64,000 nt of DNA from Gnetum montanum (taxonomy: Eukaryota > Streptophyta > Gnetopsida > Gnetales > Gnetaceae). The stretch covers positions 35,852-99,851 of the forward strand of contig MNCI01021501.1 of NCBI GenBank assembly GCA_015680685.1, given 5' to 3'. Shown piece after piece: positions 32,489-44,582 of this stretch. Made by a program: the position numbers and the translations under genes. Numbering within the stretch: position 1 is the stretch's first letter; each line of letters opens with the position of its first letter. The notes under the pieces are model-generated. The model was not told where the DNA came from. It saw nothing but the letters and a program-made list of their open reading frames with translations, and did no database searches.

Positions 32489-32509
32489 TTTTTGGTGCTA
32501 GAAGGAGGG
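32489..32509 (+). other. Primer binding site of element F
   Basis: TTGGTGCTAGAAGGAGGG lies within a few bases of the LTR end. D has the counterpart TTGGCACTAGAAGGAGGG on the minus strand at 54636-54656. The two differ only by transitions, so the ancestral site was probably TTGGCGCTAGAAGGAGGG. I could not assign the priming tRNA. Confidence 0.75.
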
Positions 32510-32719
32510 CCTGAATTTTCCATTGTTAAAATGTTGATCATGCTACTTGTCAAAACTTTTTCATCTTACCCTGTGAGTCTCCTGTCCCTGTTGGTCACAT
32601 TGAGCTTGTCCTGTTGGTCTGGTTTGATTAGTTTGGTCACGTTGTGTTTGTGTCATGGTCACGCTGCAACTACTTGCAATCCAACTCCATTCATCTAGCC
32701 CAGTCTACTCACGTTCATC

Positions 32720-35700
32720 ATGGAATCCTTCCAAATCAACCTAGTAACACTACCAATCGTTGAAACTTCGAACCCTGTGACTGCTACGGAATCCATAACT
32801 TTCATTGAAGAAGTAAACCCTCAAGGCCCTACACACCAGTCGCTTAGGATATAGGGAAAATACCCTACCTATGCCACTCTTACACCCGAACAGTACAACT
32901 TCATATGTATCAAAATCCAAGCCAACTTACCTATTGACCGTATGGAAAGGGAAGCAAAATGAGACTATGAACCTATCCACAAGGGAGGTCGTGACTTCAT
33001 CCCTTTAGCATTTTACATAATCCCTCTCTCTAAACACCATCATAGACTCATATCCCAACTTCTCATGGCTAAAACTCAAGCTTTACAGCTACCTCCCATA
33101 GAGCCTCAAGATGAAGAAGATGACTTTGCAGCCCAATCTAAACATGGAGAATCATACCATACCATTAGCCCCCATGCCCATACAAACCCACTGTTTCAAC
33201 CGTTCCTGGAAGAAACAATATTTCCACCACCAGCTTCCTTATGAGAAGTAGCCATTCCCATCCCCATCTTCTCCAAGTCCAACGTTCAAACTAATGCATC
33301 TACTTCCATCATACCATTGCAAACACAATCCCAACAGACTAATGCAGGAATGACTTCTCGACCTCAAGTGATTGGAATGCCATCGATCATACCTACTTCC
33401 ACGTCCACCCATTATGTACCTCAAGTGCAAATCCAACAAACACCAATGATCACTTCACAACCTGTGACTGGGCAGTGGGTCCCACCAACTGTTCAGCAAA
33501 ACCCGTCTACTCACTACAGTGTATCACATCTCACAATCTCAGCCCCAAATGTTGTCCCACCACAATAAACAACAGTCCAACAACCTCTTTTTTCATAAAT
33601 GATGTCACAATCGAGTCATTATCAATTACCATCAACCCAAACCGCCATTCTTCCTACCGCCCAAGAATGGGAAGACACACAAAAAATGATGCACTCCTTG
33701 GTAGAGGAATTAAAATGCCTTAAAACTTTGAACAATGCGGAAGTCAAAGTACTAGATTTCTATCAAGATGACCCAATTAACCCCTCAGTTCCATCCTTAA
33801 CCTTGCCAAAAGGAGTCTCATTACCTCAGTTGACAAAGTACAATGGAGAGGGAGACCCAAATGCCCACCTAGTAACATTCTGAACCAAAAGTCTTTTGCT
33901 TTAGGCATGGCCCCATGTAATTCTGTGTGTATTTGCTATGTCCTTAGCAGGAAGAGCCTTAGACTGGTATTGAGCCTTACCCCCTAGCTCTATATCTTCT
34001 TTGGAAGATTTGTTACACTAGTTTGTCACCCGTTTCAAATAAAATCTGAAACCTAAAGCCACATTAGATAGCTTGGTTCAAATTAAACAAGAACCTTTAG
34101 AGCCAGCACAGAAATTTGTCCAAATATGGTGTGTAGCCATGAATGAACTTCACGAGCCTATTCCTAAAACGTATCTCCTTACCATCCTTAAGGCGGCTGC
34201 AAATGACTTCATTAAATCAAAGCTTTAGTATCTAAAACCTCGTACTTTGAGTTAGGCATTTGTACAAATTAAATACATAGAAGAGGCTACACAAACAAGT
34301 AATGACCCAGCCTACTCAACCTTTAGGAACCAACACACAAGGAAAGATAAATCCAAAACAATGGTAGCAACAGTGGCTGAAACAGCCCGACCTAGTCACC
34401 CAAGACAAAAGGGAAAACAACCCGCTGTCCCAAACAACTATGAAAGAATTACACCCACTCCTACACCTAAAAATTCTTCAAATAGAAACAACAACACAAG
34501 TCATGCCCGTACCTTTAAAAGAAAAGACCCTGCTCAATACACATCATTGCCCATGAAGCCTTCACAACTACTTGATCAACTTCTAAAGGTTGGGCTAATT
34601 CAACACAAACAAATGTCTCCTACGACCTCGCAAAGACATGATCGCTTTTGTGAATTGGCCAAAAATCTAGCTTTAGCAACATCCAACGAACCTCCCATTC
34701 CAAAAGCCTTTAGGTTGGATAGGTTTTGTGAATATCACCAATGGTGTGGTCATGGGACTGATTACTGCTTTACGTTCAAACAAGACATACAACACATGAT
34801 TGATAGGGGTGAAGTGGTGTTCGAGGAGACAAACCTAGTAAGACCCAAAAATCAATCCATGGGGGTCTACAAGGATCCTCTCAATACCAATGATGCACCA
34901 TATGTGATTAATACTATCCATGTGGAAGACAGACAAGACGTTCCTCAAAAACCTTTTGTGATTCACGAGCATTCAGAAAACACACCTACCCCAACATATC
35001 CTCAAACCCCTTTCACCATGCGCACATCCCTCACACCATCAAAACCATTCTTCATCCGCATACCTCCTTCCGTTGCCACCACAAAAAACATACCATCTAA
35101 AAACCAACCTATTCCCTTTGAGGTCTAGTTGCCAAAACACCTTGGTGCACAACCCGCCTCCAATTCTCGATGATCTTTGCAAGAACGTCTTGTCGATAGG
35201 CTAATAAGAGAGCACCTGGAAAGAGAAAAAAGAGAGTGCATGGAGAGAGAAAATTGTGGACACGAATTAGGACTGCCAAAGCCTACACCGCTAAGCACCA
35301 TTCCCATGAGTCCATCCATTAATGAGCCTAGTACAAGTCACCAAAACAAAGATGATGTTGCGAGTCATATCCCAAACCCAACATCCTCAGCTACTAATGT
35401 AAAAACCCCTCCATGAGAAATATGAATGCTAGGTTAAATGGACCAAATATATATGGATAAGAATGTCCCAAATAGTAAAGACCTAGCAAATGCGTTGACC
35501 CAGGTCACACAAGCCTTAAAACAAAAGAATACTTTAAGTTTGTATGACCTAGTAATGACTTCACCAGTACAACAAGAGGCTCTTGTACGGATGCTAACTT
35601 CAATTCCTGTTAGTGAGGATCTTCCTGCAGATGAACCATTCATTTATGAAATATTATCCCCACAACTTCAGGAATCGAAGACCACATCCCTAGAGTTCTG

Positions 35701-36427
35701 TGTTAAGGACATTAATCTAGATGAGAAAACAGGGGAAATCACCATGGCCCCTATGTTCATAACAATACAGGTTGATCATTTCAAAATACGTAGGGTGCAT
35801 GTCGATGATGGTGTGGCAACGAATGTAATATCTTTTTCTGTCATCGAAAAATTGGGACTCACTGAACAAGTACAGCCCATGAAAACCTCTTTCTTGAGAT
35901 CCTTCAGTGGTTCCCGTGTGCGAGTTAAAGGCATGATTACCTTAGATTTCATAGCAGGTGACCAATTCCCTACATCATCTGAATTCATAGTGGTTGATGA
36001 AATGCCAGGGTTCAATCTGATCCTAGGACATCCTTGGCTAGCTCAACTTAAAGCCATATCTTCACCAATCCATCAGGAGATCCACCTACCTTACGAGGGT
36101 GGTGAGATCATCACACATGGGGATACAACAGCATCAATCACTTCCTCATACCTTGAGGTAGGTTAAGGGTCAGAAATTAAGTTCATTAAGCCTAAACAAG
36201 AAACCGTGAACATACATCAAAATGTGAACGCAACGTTGACTCACAATCCGACTAGCACTAAAGAAACACAAGAGGACGTAGACATAGGAGCCATCCCTAC
36301 TGATGTCTCTTCGTTAGAACTACCCTTTGACATCATCGATGAAGGGAAAGGTGAATATAAAATCATACCCATATGCCCAGCCCCACACATTAAGCTACAA
36401 AAGATCAAGAGGCAACTCAACGACTAG
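32720..36427 (+). pseudogene. gag-protease of element F
   Basis: One continuous frame of about 1235 codons from ATG 32720 to TAG 36427, with no frameshift but more than a dozen in-frame stops. Domains in order: an N-terminal region with 'EQYNFICIKIQANLPIDR', a Pro/Gln/Thr-rich linker (33240-33560), the gag core from 'LTKYNGEGDPNAHLVTF' (33820-34260), a basic stretch and a CHHC zinc knuckle 'CEYHQWCGHGTDYC' (34730-34770), as known for Tat gag, a variable linker, then the aspartic protease (35438-36166) with 'HVDDGVATNVIS' and 'GFNLILGHPWLAQL'. The protease motif has DDG where DTG/DSG is classical; D has DNG, a form I associate with the Tat lineage. Every stop looked at can arise by C-to-T or G-to-A change of CAA, CAG, CGA or TGG. 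Confidence 0.92.
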
Positions 36428-37430
36428 AACAAATGAGATGAAATGTCTAAAATGACGTTAAACTACAAAATGTCCAAAATGACATTAAACTACGAAATGT
36501 CTGGTATGACATTAAAACTTCCAACAAACGTCCGCAATGACATTAAACTAGCCACTGTCAGAAATGGTCAGTTCCATTTAAAATTTTTTGAAAATGTTAC
36601 TANAAATGAGATGAAATGTCTAAAATGACGTTAAACTACGAAATGTCCGAAATGACATTAAACTACGAAATGTCTGGTATGACATTAAAACTTCCAACAA
36701 ACGTCCGCAATGACATTAAACTAGCCACGGTCAGAAATGGTCAGTTCCATTTAAAATTTTTTGAAAATGTTACTACCTTTGGCCCACCATGGCATAAAAC
36801 TAGTAATCCTTTCTTTAACAACAGATGCAATAGTCCATCAAGACTTTAAACTGATGTACCAAGCCCGAAATGGCTTTAAAGTAGAGCCAACAAGTTACAG
36901 ATTTACGAACTCTCATCATTTTACATTGAATTTTTGCTTACTGGTTACAAGTTACGATTTAGATTCTTGCACGATCGTTGCTTTCTTTTCCAAGTATTTA
37001 CCTTACATATCACTTTACACTTTAGAAATTTATGTTACATTTAGTTGCACACATATACTCTAGAAAACAAAGAAAAAAAATATAAAAACATGAGAAATAA
37101 CAAAAATATTTACATAAAAAATCAAGATAATGAAGGAATGCAACCATTTTATTCCACAATTAAATTCATGCCATTACATCAGTCTTTATACATTCCACCA
37201 AACATTAAAATTTAAAAATAGTGCATACACTCAGTTCAAATGGTAAGTCAACATGCGGCCTGGTATGGCCTTAAACTGCCATGCAGGCTGGTATGGCCTT
37301 AAACTGCCAGAATTGCCACTACATCTCATAAATTTGTCAGTGTATAGCTTAATTATCCTATGTTTGTTTACACTTTGTAACTCTCCTACTGAGGGAGTGT
37401 CTCTTATTTTTCTCCTGTTTTAATTGGTAG
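36428..37430 (+). other. Intron-like gap between protease and RT of element F
   Basis: About 1 kb without coding sequence. It ends with a pyrimidine-rich tract and AG ('ttctcctgttttaattggtag'-type context) at 37430, followed 12 nt later by an ATG that opens the RT frame. D and E have the equivalent acceptor, and Ogre elements are known to splice an intron at this point. The donor could not be identified. It holds the motif block at 36431-36885 and two more copies of the theme at 37250-37310. Confidence 0.65.
36431..36885 (+). repeat. Motif block 'GACATTAAACTA', protease side of F
   Basis: About ten copies of a short theme, 'tgtccgcaatgacattaaac' and variants, 25-40 bp apart. 36431-36602 and 36604-36775 are nearly identical (offset 173 bp) and separated by a single N at 36603, which suggests an unresolved assembly join. 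The same theme flanks pol in D and E in sense orientation. Confidence 0.85.
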
Positions 37431-40421
37431 GAGTGAGCATCATGGCCACCAACAACATCCTCTCAATATTGTCTCTCAACGGACCATACAGAGATGTAGA
37501 AAGAGCAATCTGCCCAAAATCTTTGGATCTAAGTCCATCCACCTATACTGATTTGATAGCCTCTACTCAAGAAACGTCAGAATAGCCTAAAAATGTAGCT
37601 AAAACTCTAGATCTAGAAGCTAACAATATCATTGAAGATCCTCTAGTTGAAATCCCCATTACCACAGTCAATGATGAAGCCAGAACCTTGAAATTAAGTG
37701 CCTTACTAGATCCACAACTTGTAGGTGACATCACTTAGGTTTTAAAAGACAACATAAAAATGTTCGCATGGTCATATATAGACATACCGGGACTAGACCC
37801 CCAGATCATCCAACATAACATTATTCTTGATGAAAAAATTAAACCAGTAAAGCAAAAAGCATGAAAGGTTAGACCCGAAGTGGCATTAGCAATCCGCACT
37901 AAGATCACAAAGCTCGGCCAAGTCGGTTTCATCCGAGCCATCGACTATTCCGATTGGGTATCAAACATTGTTGTAGTCCCCAAGAAGAATGGTAGTATAT
38001 GCATATGCATTGACTTCTGTGATCTCAATATAGCCACTATAAAAGATGATTTCCCATTACCTAGTATTGATCAACTTATTGACATGACTGCTAGGCATGC
38101 ACTATTATCCTTCTTGGACGGATTTTTGGGCTACAATCAAATAAGAATTAATCTAGAGCATCAACTTAGGATAACTTTTATGACACCTTGGGGGACATTC
38201 TATTATATGGTGATGCCATTTGGCCTTTAAAATGTAGGTACTACTTATCAGCGAGTAATGACATACATATTTAGTGACTACATGCTCAATTTGCTCAATG
38301 ATTATGTTGATGATATAGCGGTCAAGTCTTAAAAAACTGAACAACATGCAAAAGATCTAGACTTAGTGCTTAAACTTTGTCTCAAATATGACCTTAGGCT
38401 CAACCCAAAAAAGTGTGTCTTCGGTGTTAAAATGGGAAAAATGCTTGGTTTCCTAGTTTCCGAAACAAGGATACAGGTAGACCCCGATAAGGTCAAAGCG
38501 ATAACCAATATGCAACCACGAAGAAACCTTACTAAACTACGCGGCCTCCAAGGTAGGCTGCAATTCATTAGATGTTTTATCGAAAGATTGGCAGATAAGT
38601 TGAGTCCCATGCAACATCTATTACGAAAGAATGTACATTTCCAATGGACTCAACAATGCCAAGAAGTGTTTGAGAACATAAAACAAGAGTTGGCCCAGCT
38701 ACCAACTATTTATCCTCGACAAAGTGACAAACCTGTCCACATCTATCTTGCAACTTCCAGTTCCTACATCACATCCATGGTTTATCAAAAACATCAAGAT
38801 GGGGCCGAGATCCCTATATATTATCTAAGCCATGATTTAATAGCCTATGAACAATGATACAACGACGTAGAAAAATCATGCCTCACCCTTGTCTTCACTT
38901 TGAAGAAATGACAACATTTTCTCTTGCATAATCAGGTTTACATCATTTGCAAGGATAATGTTCTTCATGCCATACTAATAACATCTATGAGTCAAGTAGG
39001 TTAGCTAGGTGGAAAGAGATGATTGTAGAGTTTGATTTGCACTATGTCATTCAATCTTCCACAAAAGGCCAAGCAATAGCCACGCAACTAACCGTCTCAC
39101 TGACGCACGATCAAGCAACAATAAATCCCAAATTACTAGATGAAAATGTTAACAGTGTAGATACCGTACCTGATGATTATGAGGAAATCCTCTACTTCGA
39201 TGGAGCTTCAACCTCTCGAGGAGGAAGTGCCACAACCATTTTAACATACCCCTCTTGATAAATCCAACCTTCTTCCTACCTCTTAAACTTTCCTTGCATC
39301 AATAACGTAGCAGAATACAAAGGTCTTCTTAGAGGACTTCAAGTAGCGTTAACTTCGAGAATCTCATGCCTTGTAGTTTGAGGTGATTCACAACTAGTTA
39401 TTAATCAAGTCACTGAAGTCTATGCATGCAAAGCTCTCCATTTGCAACCATATTGTGATTTGACTAAACATCTAGTGAGGCAACTAGTAGAAGTGGATAT
39501 ACAACACGTCCCTAGAATCAAAAACATTGTCGCTGATGCACTTGCCACACTAGCCTTAAACATGACACCTGAAATGTTTCATGCATTACCTAGTTCTATA
39601 ACCAGTTGTGTTGAACTTGTAATTAACACTCTAAATGAAGTACTGCAACTGAATATTTTACAAAGTGGGTGGAAGCTATTCCTTTTAGGAAGACCACATC
39701 AAAACACATTTGCACCTTCATAATGGAAAATATCATGACTTGTTTTGGTATTCCAATGACTATCGTTACCGACAATGGGCCACAATTCAGTAGTGCAGAT
39801 ACCAAAAGCTTTTGTGAAAGTCTGGGCATTAAACATGCTTTTTCATCACCTTACTACCCACAGAGCAATGGTTAAGCAAAAGCTACAAACAAAATTGTCA
39901 TCATGGTGCTCAAAAAGATGTTAAATCAGAGCAAGAAATGATGGCATGAACAATTAGTCTATGCATTGTGGGCTTGTAGAATGACACATCGAACCTCCAC
40001 AGGTAAAACTCCATATAGTCTTGTATACGAATCTGAAGTTGTTTTACCTTTAGAATTGCAAGTTCCCTCATTGCAGATAACTCTCTCTAATCTCCTCGAT
40101 GAAAGTCAAAACAATGAACTACGCATCGTTGACCTTGACTTGGTAGAGGAGGAACGTGTACGAATGCTTGATCAAATTGAATGGTACCAAAAACAACAGA
40201 GGCAAAGGCACAAGCACGATCTTCATAAAAGCTCGATCAAAGAAGGAGATCTAGTCCTTAAGGCCACCCGAGAACATCCAGATAAATTCTCAGCTAACTA
40301 GGAAGGGCCTTACTTAGTCACCAAGGCATACGACAATGGAGCATTCAAACTTGCTGACATGGACGGAAATGAGTTCACCAATCCTACAAACCATTTGTAC
40401 TTGAAAAGGTACTACGTCTAA
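37431..40421 (+). pseudogene. pol of element F: RT, RNase H, second RNase H, truncated integrase
   Basis: RT frame opens after the acceptor at 37430 (ATG about 12 nt downstream) and stays in one frame to about 38857, broken only by stops. Landmarks: 'MFAWSYIDIPGLDP' near 37760, 'VVPKKNGSICIC', and intact YVDD at 38303-38314. RNase H follows at 38640-38990. The second RNase H runs from 'YFDGASTSRGG' (about 39195) through a worn 'AEYKGLLRGL' and 'GDSQLVINQVTEV' to about 39600; its three acidic positions are still visible. Integrase starts abruptly near 39645 at 'EYFTKWVEA': the zinc finger and the first catalytic aspartate are missing. The second aspartate is present ('TDNGPQF'), and the third catalytic residue is Lys in place of Glu. 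The C-terminal GPY motif (about 40305) and the end 'HLYLKRYYV' are preserved; stop TAA 40419-40421. Confidence 0.92.
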
Positions 40422-40440
40422 CAAACTTGAGGTACATCAT

Positions 40441-40860
40441 AGTCCTGGCATCATGACTTAAAACTAATACCATAGAATAGTCCTGGCATCATGACTTAAA
40501 ACTAATACCATAGAATAGTCCTGGCATCATGACTTAAAACTAATACCACAGAGTAGTCCTGGCGTCATGACTTAAAACTGATACCACAAAATAGTTCTGG
40601 CATCATGACTTAAAATTGATACCACAGAGTTCTGTTCAGTATGACACTAAACTGCTACATCTGTCCGCCATGACATGAAACTAGCATCCAAAGTTCACTA
40701 AGACTATAAACTAGTTTGCCTCTTCACAGTTTGCTATGACTATAAACTAGTAATGCACCATCCACCATGACGCTAAACTAGCACCGTCCAAGGGGTTATG
40801 ATGTGAAACTAATCCACAATAGTCCATTAAGACTAAAAACTGGTGACATTATCGACGACT
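40441..40860 (+). repeat. 38-bp tandem repeat and motif block downstream of F integrase
   Basis: Five units of exactly 38 bp start at 40441, 40479, 40517, 40555 and 40593, each containing 'agtcctggcatcatgactta' followed by 'aaactaataccatagaat' or a close variant. They grade into diverged copies of the same theme ('gtccgccatgacatgaaact', 'ccaccatgacgctaaactag') up to 40860. This is the post-integrase counterpart of the block at 36431. Confidence 0.92.
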
Positions 40861-41951
40861 AGGCAAAACTTGAAAAGATGTGTCGCTGCAATCAACTGTT
40901 CATGTTCCACAAAGACTTGTTGCATGATTCATCTCATGGGCCCTAATGAAATTGACACTGTTCATGATTCTGTCTGCTTTGAAAATTGCACGTGGTGACT
41001 CCATCTCCTTGTTTAAAGTGTTTAGCTGACTATTTCATTTATGGTTTTCTTGTCTTCTTGGAGTTTTGTTTGTAGGATGACACTTTTGAGGCATTCATGC
41101 ATAGATGCACTTCATCATGATGACAAGGTATCACATTTTTCTTAATGCATGTGACTGGGTTAATCAATCTGTTCATAAGTACATTCCTGACTCCTGACAC
41201 ATTTCCTATTCCCCATCATGCTCCCTTATCCTATTCGATTACATCCCCCTTGATACATTCCACTCATCTCAAAACTCTTGATACACTGTTGCACACTGTA
41301 ACTCGCTAAGCAGTCACAATGCAAAACACAGTAAACAATGCATGACATAAAATGCAAGTGCTCAAACATGAGCATAGCACTAAAAGCAAGCTCTTTCAAA
41401 AAGACCAAAAAAAAGGACAAAGAGAAAAATGCATGGAAAAGGTCTTCATGACCCCATCGACATCATAAACCATGGACTGTTGGCTCTTCTCATACAAGCC
41501 CCAAGTGATAAGGTAGTTGTCTTGAAAAATAGCTACACTCATGTTACAAAGAGACCATGTTGCACATCATCGCGTCGCTTTGGCTATTTACAACGGGCCC
41601 TGCAAATACTCTATAAGAGTCTCGTTTCTCCAAAGAGCGCACCTCCTATGTCTTGATTTCGAGTCTGCTGAAAACCTAGCTATTGATAAGGACCAATGAC
41701 ATAACTTGTTCATGAGAGAGCATTCCTCTCCCACAAATTCCAACAGAAATTTTCATCCTTGACCAACTCCTGGCTTCCCTAGTTACAACCGATTCCCTTG
41801 CATCTTGAACCACATTCCCTTAATCCCATGTATTTTTGAAAATGGTGTGATGACATCCAGCCAAGGGTTGATGGTTAATATTTGATACTTGGTCATTCAT
41901 GGTGTTTTGCACTTCTTTGTCGATGCCTCTCAAGTGGATTCCTCCAGACGT
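40861..41951 (+). other. 3' untranslated region of element F
   Basis: About 1.1 kb between the motif block and the polypurine tract. Two short frames (41226-41420 minus; 41429-41656 plus) show no known motif and no counterpart in D or E. Nothing else recognised. Confidence 0.6.
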
Positions 41952-41968
41952 CAACAAAGAGGGGCCAA
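41952..41968 (+). other. Polypurine tract of element F
   Basis: 'caacaaagaggggccaa' immediately before the LTR start 'tgaaacacc'. Same tract as in D and E. Confidence 0.88.
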
Positions 41969-43782
41969 TGAAACACCACTAATTTTGGCCTAACACTTTG
42001 AAACAAGAACAAATCAAGTCCTTTCAAGCATTCGGGAGGCAAAATTTGACTAAGGCATGAAACTCAAGTCTAGGTTGCTCAAGCCAGCTTGATCACACTG
42101 TTCAGCTAGCTTGCCCTCAGCATGAGCAACTCCAAAAGTTTCAAAATCAAATAAAAGGTGGTCCAAATCTAAGGGTGCAAGCCATCCTCAAGAGCTGCTG
42201 ATGTCCACTCCAAGTCTTAGCATTCAGGAGTCCAAATTTTAAGCCAGACTACATAGTTTTTTTTGCAGGTAAAGCTGGGCATTCATGCTAGGCGTGACCA
42301 CAACATGACCAACTTTTAGAGCTTCAAAATAGCATCAAAATGGTCTAATTTTGAAGGGACAAGTCACTCTCAAGGTCCATTAATGATTTCTCCAAGTTTC
42401 AGCCTCTAGAACTTCATATTTCAGCTCCAAAAATGTTCATTTTTGCCACTGATGCCTAGGTCACGCTGGCAGCATGAGTCCAGCGTGACCAACTTTCAAA
42501 AAATTCCAAAAAATTCTAAAAAAATTCTCAACATCAGAAAATTCCAAAAAATTCTAAAAAAATCTAGAAAATTCTCAGCATCAGAAAATTCCAGAAAATT
42601 CTCAGCGTCAGAAACTCCCAAAAAATTCCAAAAAATTCTTAGTTTCTAGAAAATTCCAAATAGCTCAGGGACAAAGAAGTTTCAAGCAAGATGGGTCGAA
42701 TTTTCCTTGTACATTTCATTGTAAATCTTCATTTGTGGGATAGTCAGGCCCTGATGTCTAAATTAAATGTACTTTCATGGGCTTGAATAACCTATAAATT
42801 GTAAAATGCAATGTACCTGGTCAAGAATGTAGCTTTTCAACACAAATCCAACTCGTGCACAACTATCCAACACACATCCAACGCTTGCCAACACACATCC
42901 AACTTGTGCACAACTATCCAACACACATCCAACTCTTGCCAACACATATTCAACTTGTGCACAACTATCCGACACAAATCCAACTTGTGCACAACTATCC
43001 AACACACAGCCAACTCTCGCCAACACGCATCCAACCTAAGCCCAGCTATCCATTGGACACATGTCACTAGATCTACTTTCCTCTCATCTCCCAGCTATTG
43101 ATTTCATTTTTGAATTTCGTGCCCGAGCTCGGCCCAACCTTATAAATACCTTGTCAATTCACATAAATGGGGAGGAAAAATATTGGAGAGATTGGAAATT
43201 TTGAGAGAGGACAGAACCTATAATCTTTGGGTGCTCGGCACACCTGACTGTTGGCATCCAAGCATTTTTCACATTCATCACATCACATCATCACATTATC
43301 ATGTTACATCACCCCAGGGTTAGACGTTCGACCTACCATCTACACGCAGCTACGCTTTGATCGGTGCTCATCTTTTCTAAGCAATACATTATTTATGTTT
43401 TGCCAACCAAACATTATTTCCATTTTCTTTTTCATGTTCTGGTTTTACGTTCTATTTATATTTTTGCTTACATTTAGTTTACGTTCAGTTTAGTTTATGT
43501 CCTGTTTACGCCTTATGTTTACATTTATGTCTTATGACTCATATTTACATTTTACGTGCATTTACATGTTTTAAGACATCGTTTACAATAACCCTAGTGC
43601 TAGCCTTAGCTTATGTTCGAGGAAGTCCTTGGTTGATTTGCATGCAGATCATCCAAGGCACTCTGCCTTTGTTTACTTTTCTAGCTTACCCTTGGGCAAA
43701 GGCAAGGTTAGCTGTGGCTGCCCGACGATCTTTCGGTGTTTGTTTCCCTTCCAGTCTCACACCGACGATTTAGGTCAGTACA
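41969..43782 (+). repeat. 3' LTR of element F
   Basis: 1814 bp, 'tgaaacacc' to 'gtcagtaca', about 94% identical by eye to 30548-32487. TATA box at 43141. The TTCTAGAA array is shorter than in the 5' copy. Confidence 0.93.
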
Positions 43783-43787
43783 CCATC
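43783..43787. repeat. Target site duplication of element F, right copy (CCATC)
   Basis: Matches 30543-30547. Directly to its right the RT of D resumes on the minus strand ('LLSFMDG'). Confidence 0.9.
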
Positions 43788-44472
43788 CATAAAGGATAAT
43801 AAAGCATGACTGGTCATAGTGTCAATAAGTTGGTTGATACTTGGCAACAGGAAGTCATCTTTAATCATTTCTTTGTTTAGATCTTGAAAGTCTATATAGA
43901 TTCGTATTCCTCCCATTTTCTTAGAGACTAAAATGATGTTTGATACCCATTCCAAGTAATCGACTGCACGAATGAAGCTTGCTTGGTATAACTTAGTGAT
44001 TTCATCTCGTATGGCTAACGTGATTTCTAGTTTAATTTTTCAAGCCCTTTGTTTAACTGATTTGACACATGGATCCAATACCATGTTATGTTGTATTAGT
44101 CATGGGTCTAAGCTTGACATGTCATTGTAGGACCATGCGAATACTTTGATGTTATCCTGAAGGACTCTGGATACATTCTTTTGCATTTGTAGATCTAGGA
44201 GGGAGCTAAGTTTTAGTATCTTTACTTCCCCCTTGGATGTCTTTACTGGTACTTCAATGTGAGGGTCCTCAATCACGTCCCTGGCCTCTAAGTCTAAGGC
44301 TTGAACCAAATGTTTGGGCCAATCTAGGGATGTGTCCAAGGACACTACAGTGTTATTAGTAGATGAATCCCAGTCTATCAACTCTAAGTTCAGATATCTT
44401 GCAAGCTTGCCATGAGGACCTGTCAAGGTTAAAAGTGAGTGTAGATCATGCTGCATGGCCATCTTGTTCAAC
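43788..44472 (-). pseudogene. Element D RT, N-terminal part
   Basis: Begins at an acceptor-like CAG (44475-44473), with an ATG about 10 nt into the exon (44471 frame is 'MNKMAMQHDL'). 44100-44471 is open for 123 residues and ends in 'FAWSYNDMSSLDP'. After a stop, 'VSNIILVSKKMGGIRIYIDF' and 'LLSFMDG' follow up to the F insertion. This matches RT of E (63165-62400) and F (37431-38150) closely. Confidence 0.88.
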
Positions 44473-44582
44473 CTGCCATAGTAAGAAAAATCTCGATTAA
44501 GTAATACCTATCTGTAGCAATAACACGTAATAAATATTTGCAAAGCAACAATGAAATATGAAATGATTGTCAAATATTTAGC

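Larger units (their letters stand above)
30548..43782 (+). mobile_element. Element F, Tat/Ogre-like retrotransposon, plus strand
   Basis: 13.2 kb, complete between LTRs and flanked by CCATC. Order: 5' LTR (30548-32487), primer site (32489-32509), gag-protease (32720-36427), intron-like gap (36428-37430), RT-RNase H-second RNase H-integrase (37431-40421), motif block (40441-40860), 3' untranslated region, polypurine tract (41952-41968) and 3' LTR (41969-43782). It is the youngest visible insertion (LTRs about 94% alike by eye), yet it carries many stops and an integrase deletion. Its LTR differs from that of D and E, but primer site and polypurine tract are the same. Confidence 0.93.

Noticed and set aside
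35438-36166. DDG/DNG in place of DTG/DSG in the protease as a novel active site
   Set aside because: Variants of this kind are, as far as I recall, usual in Tat-lineage proteases, so it is a lineage trait and not a novelty.
40441-40860. Regular short repeats as a CRISPR-like array
   Set aside because: Repeats are contiguous with no unique spacers, lie in a plant retrotransposon, and belong to a family-wide motif block.
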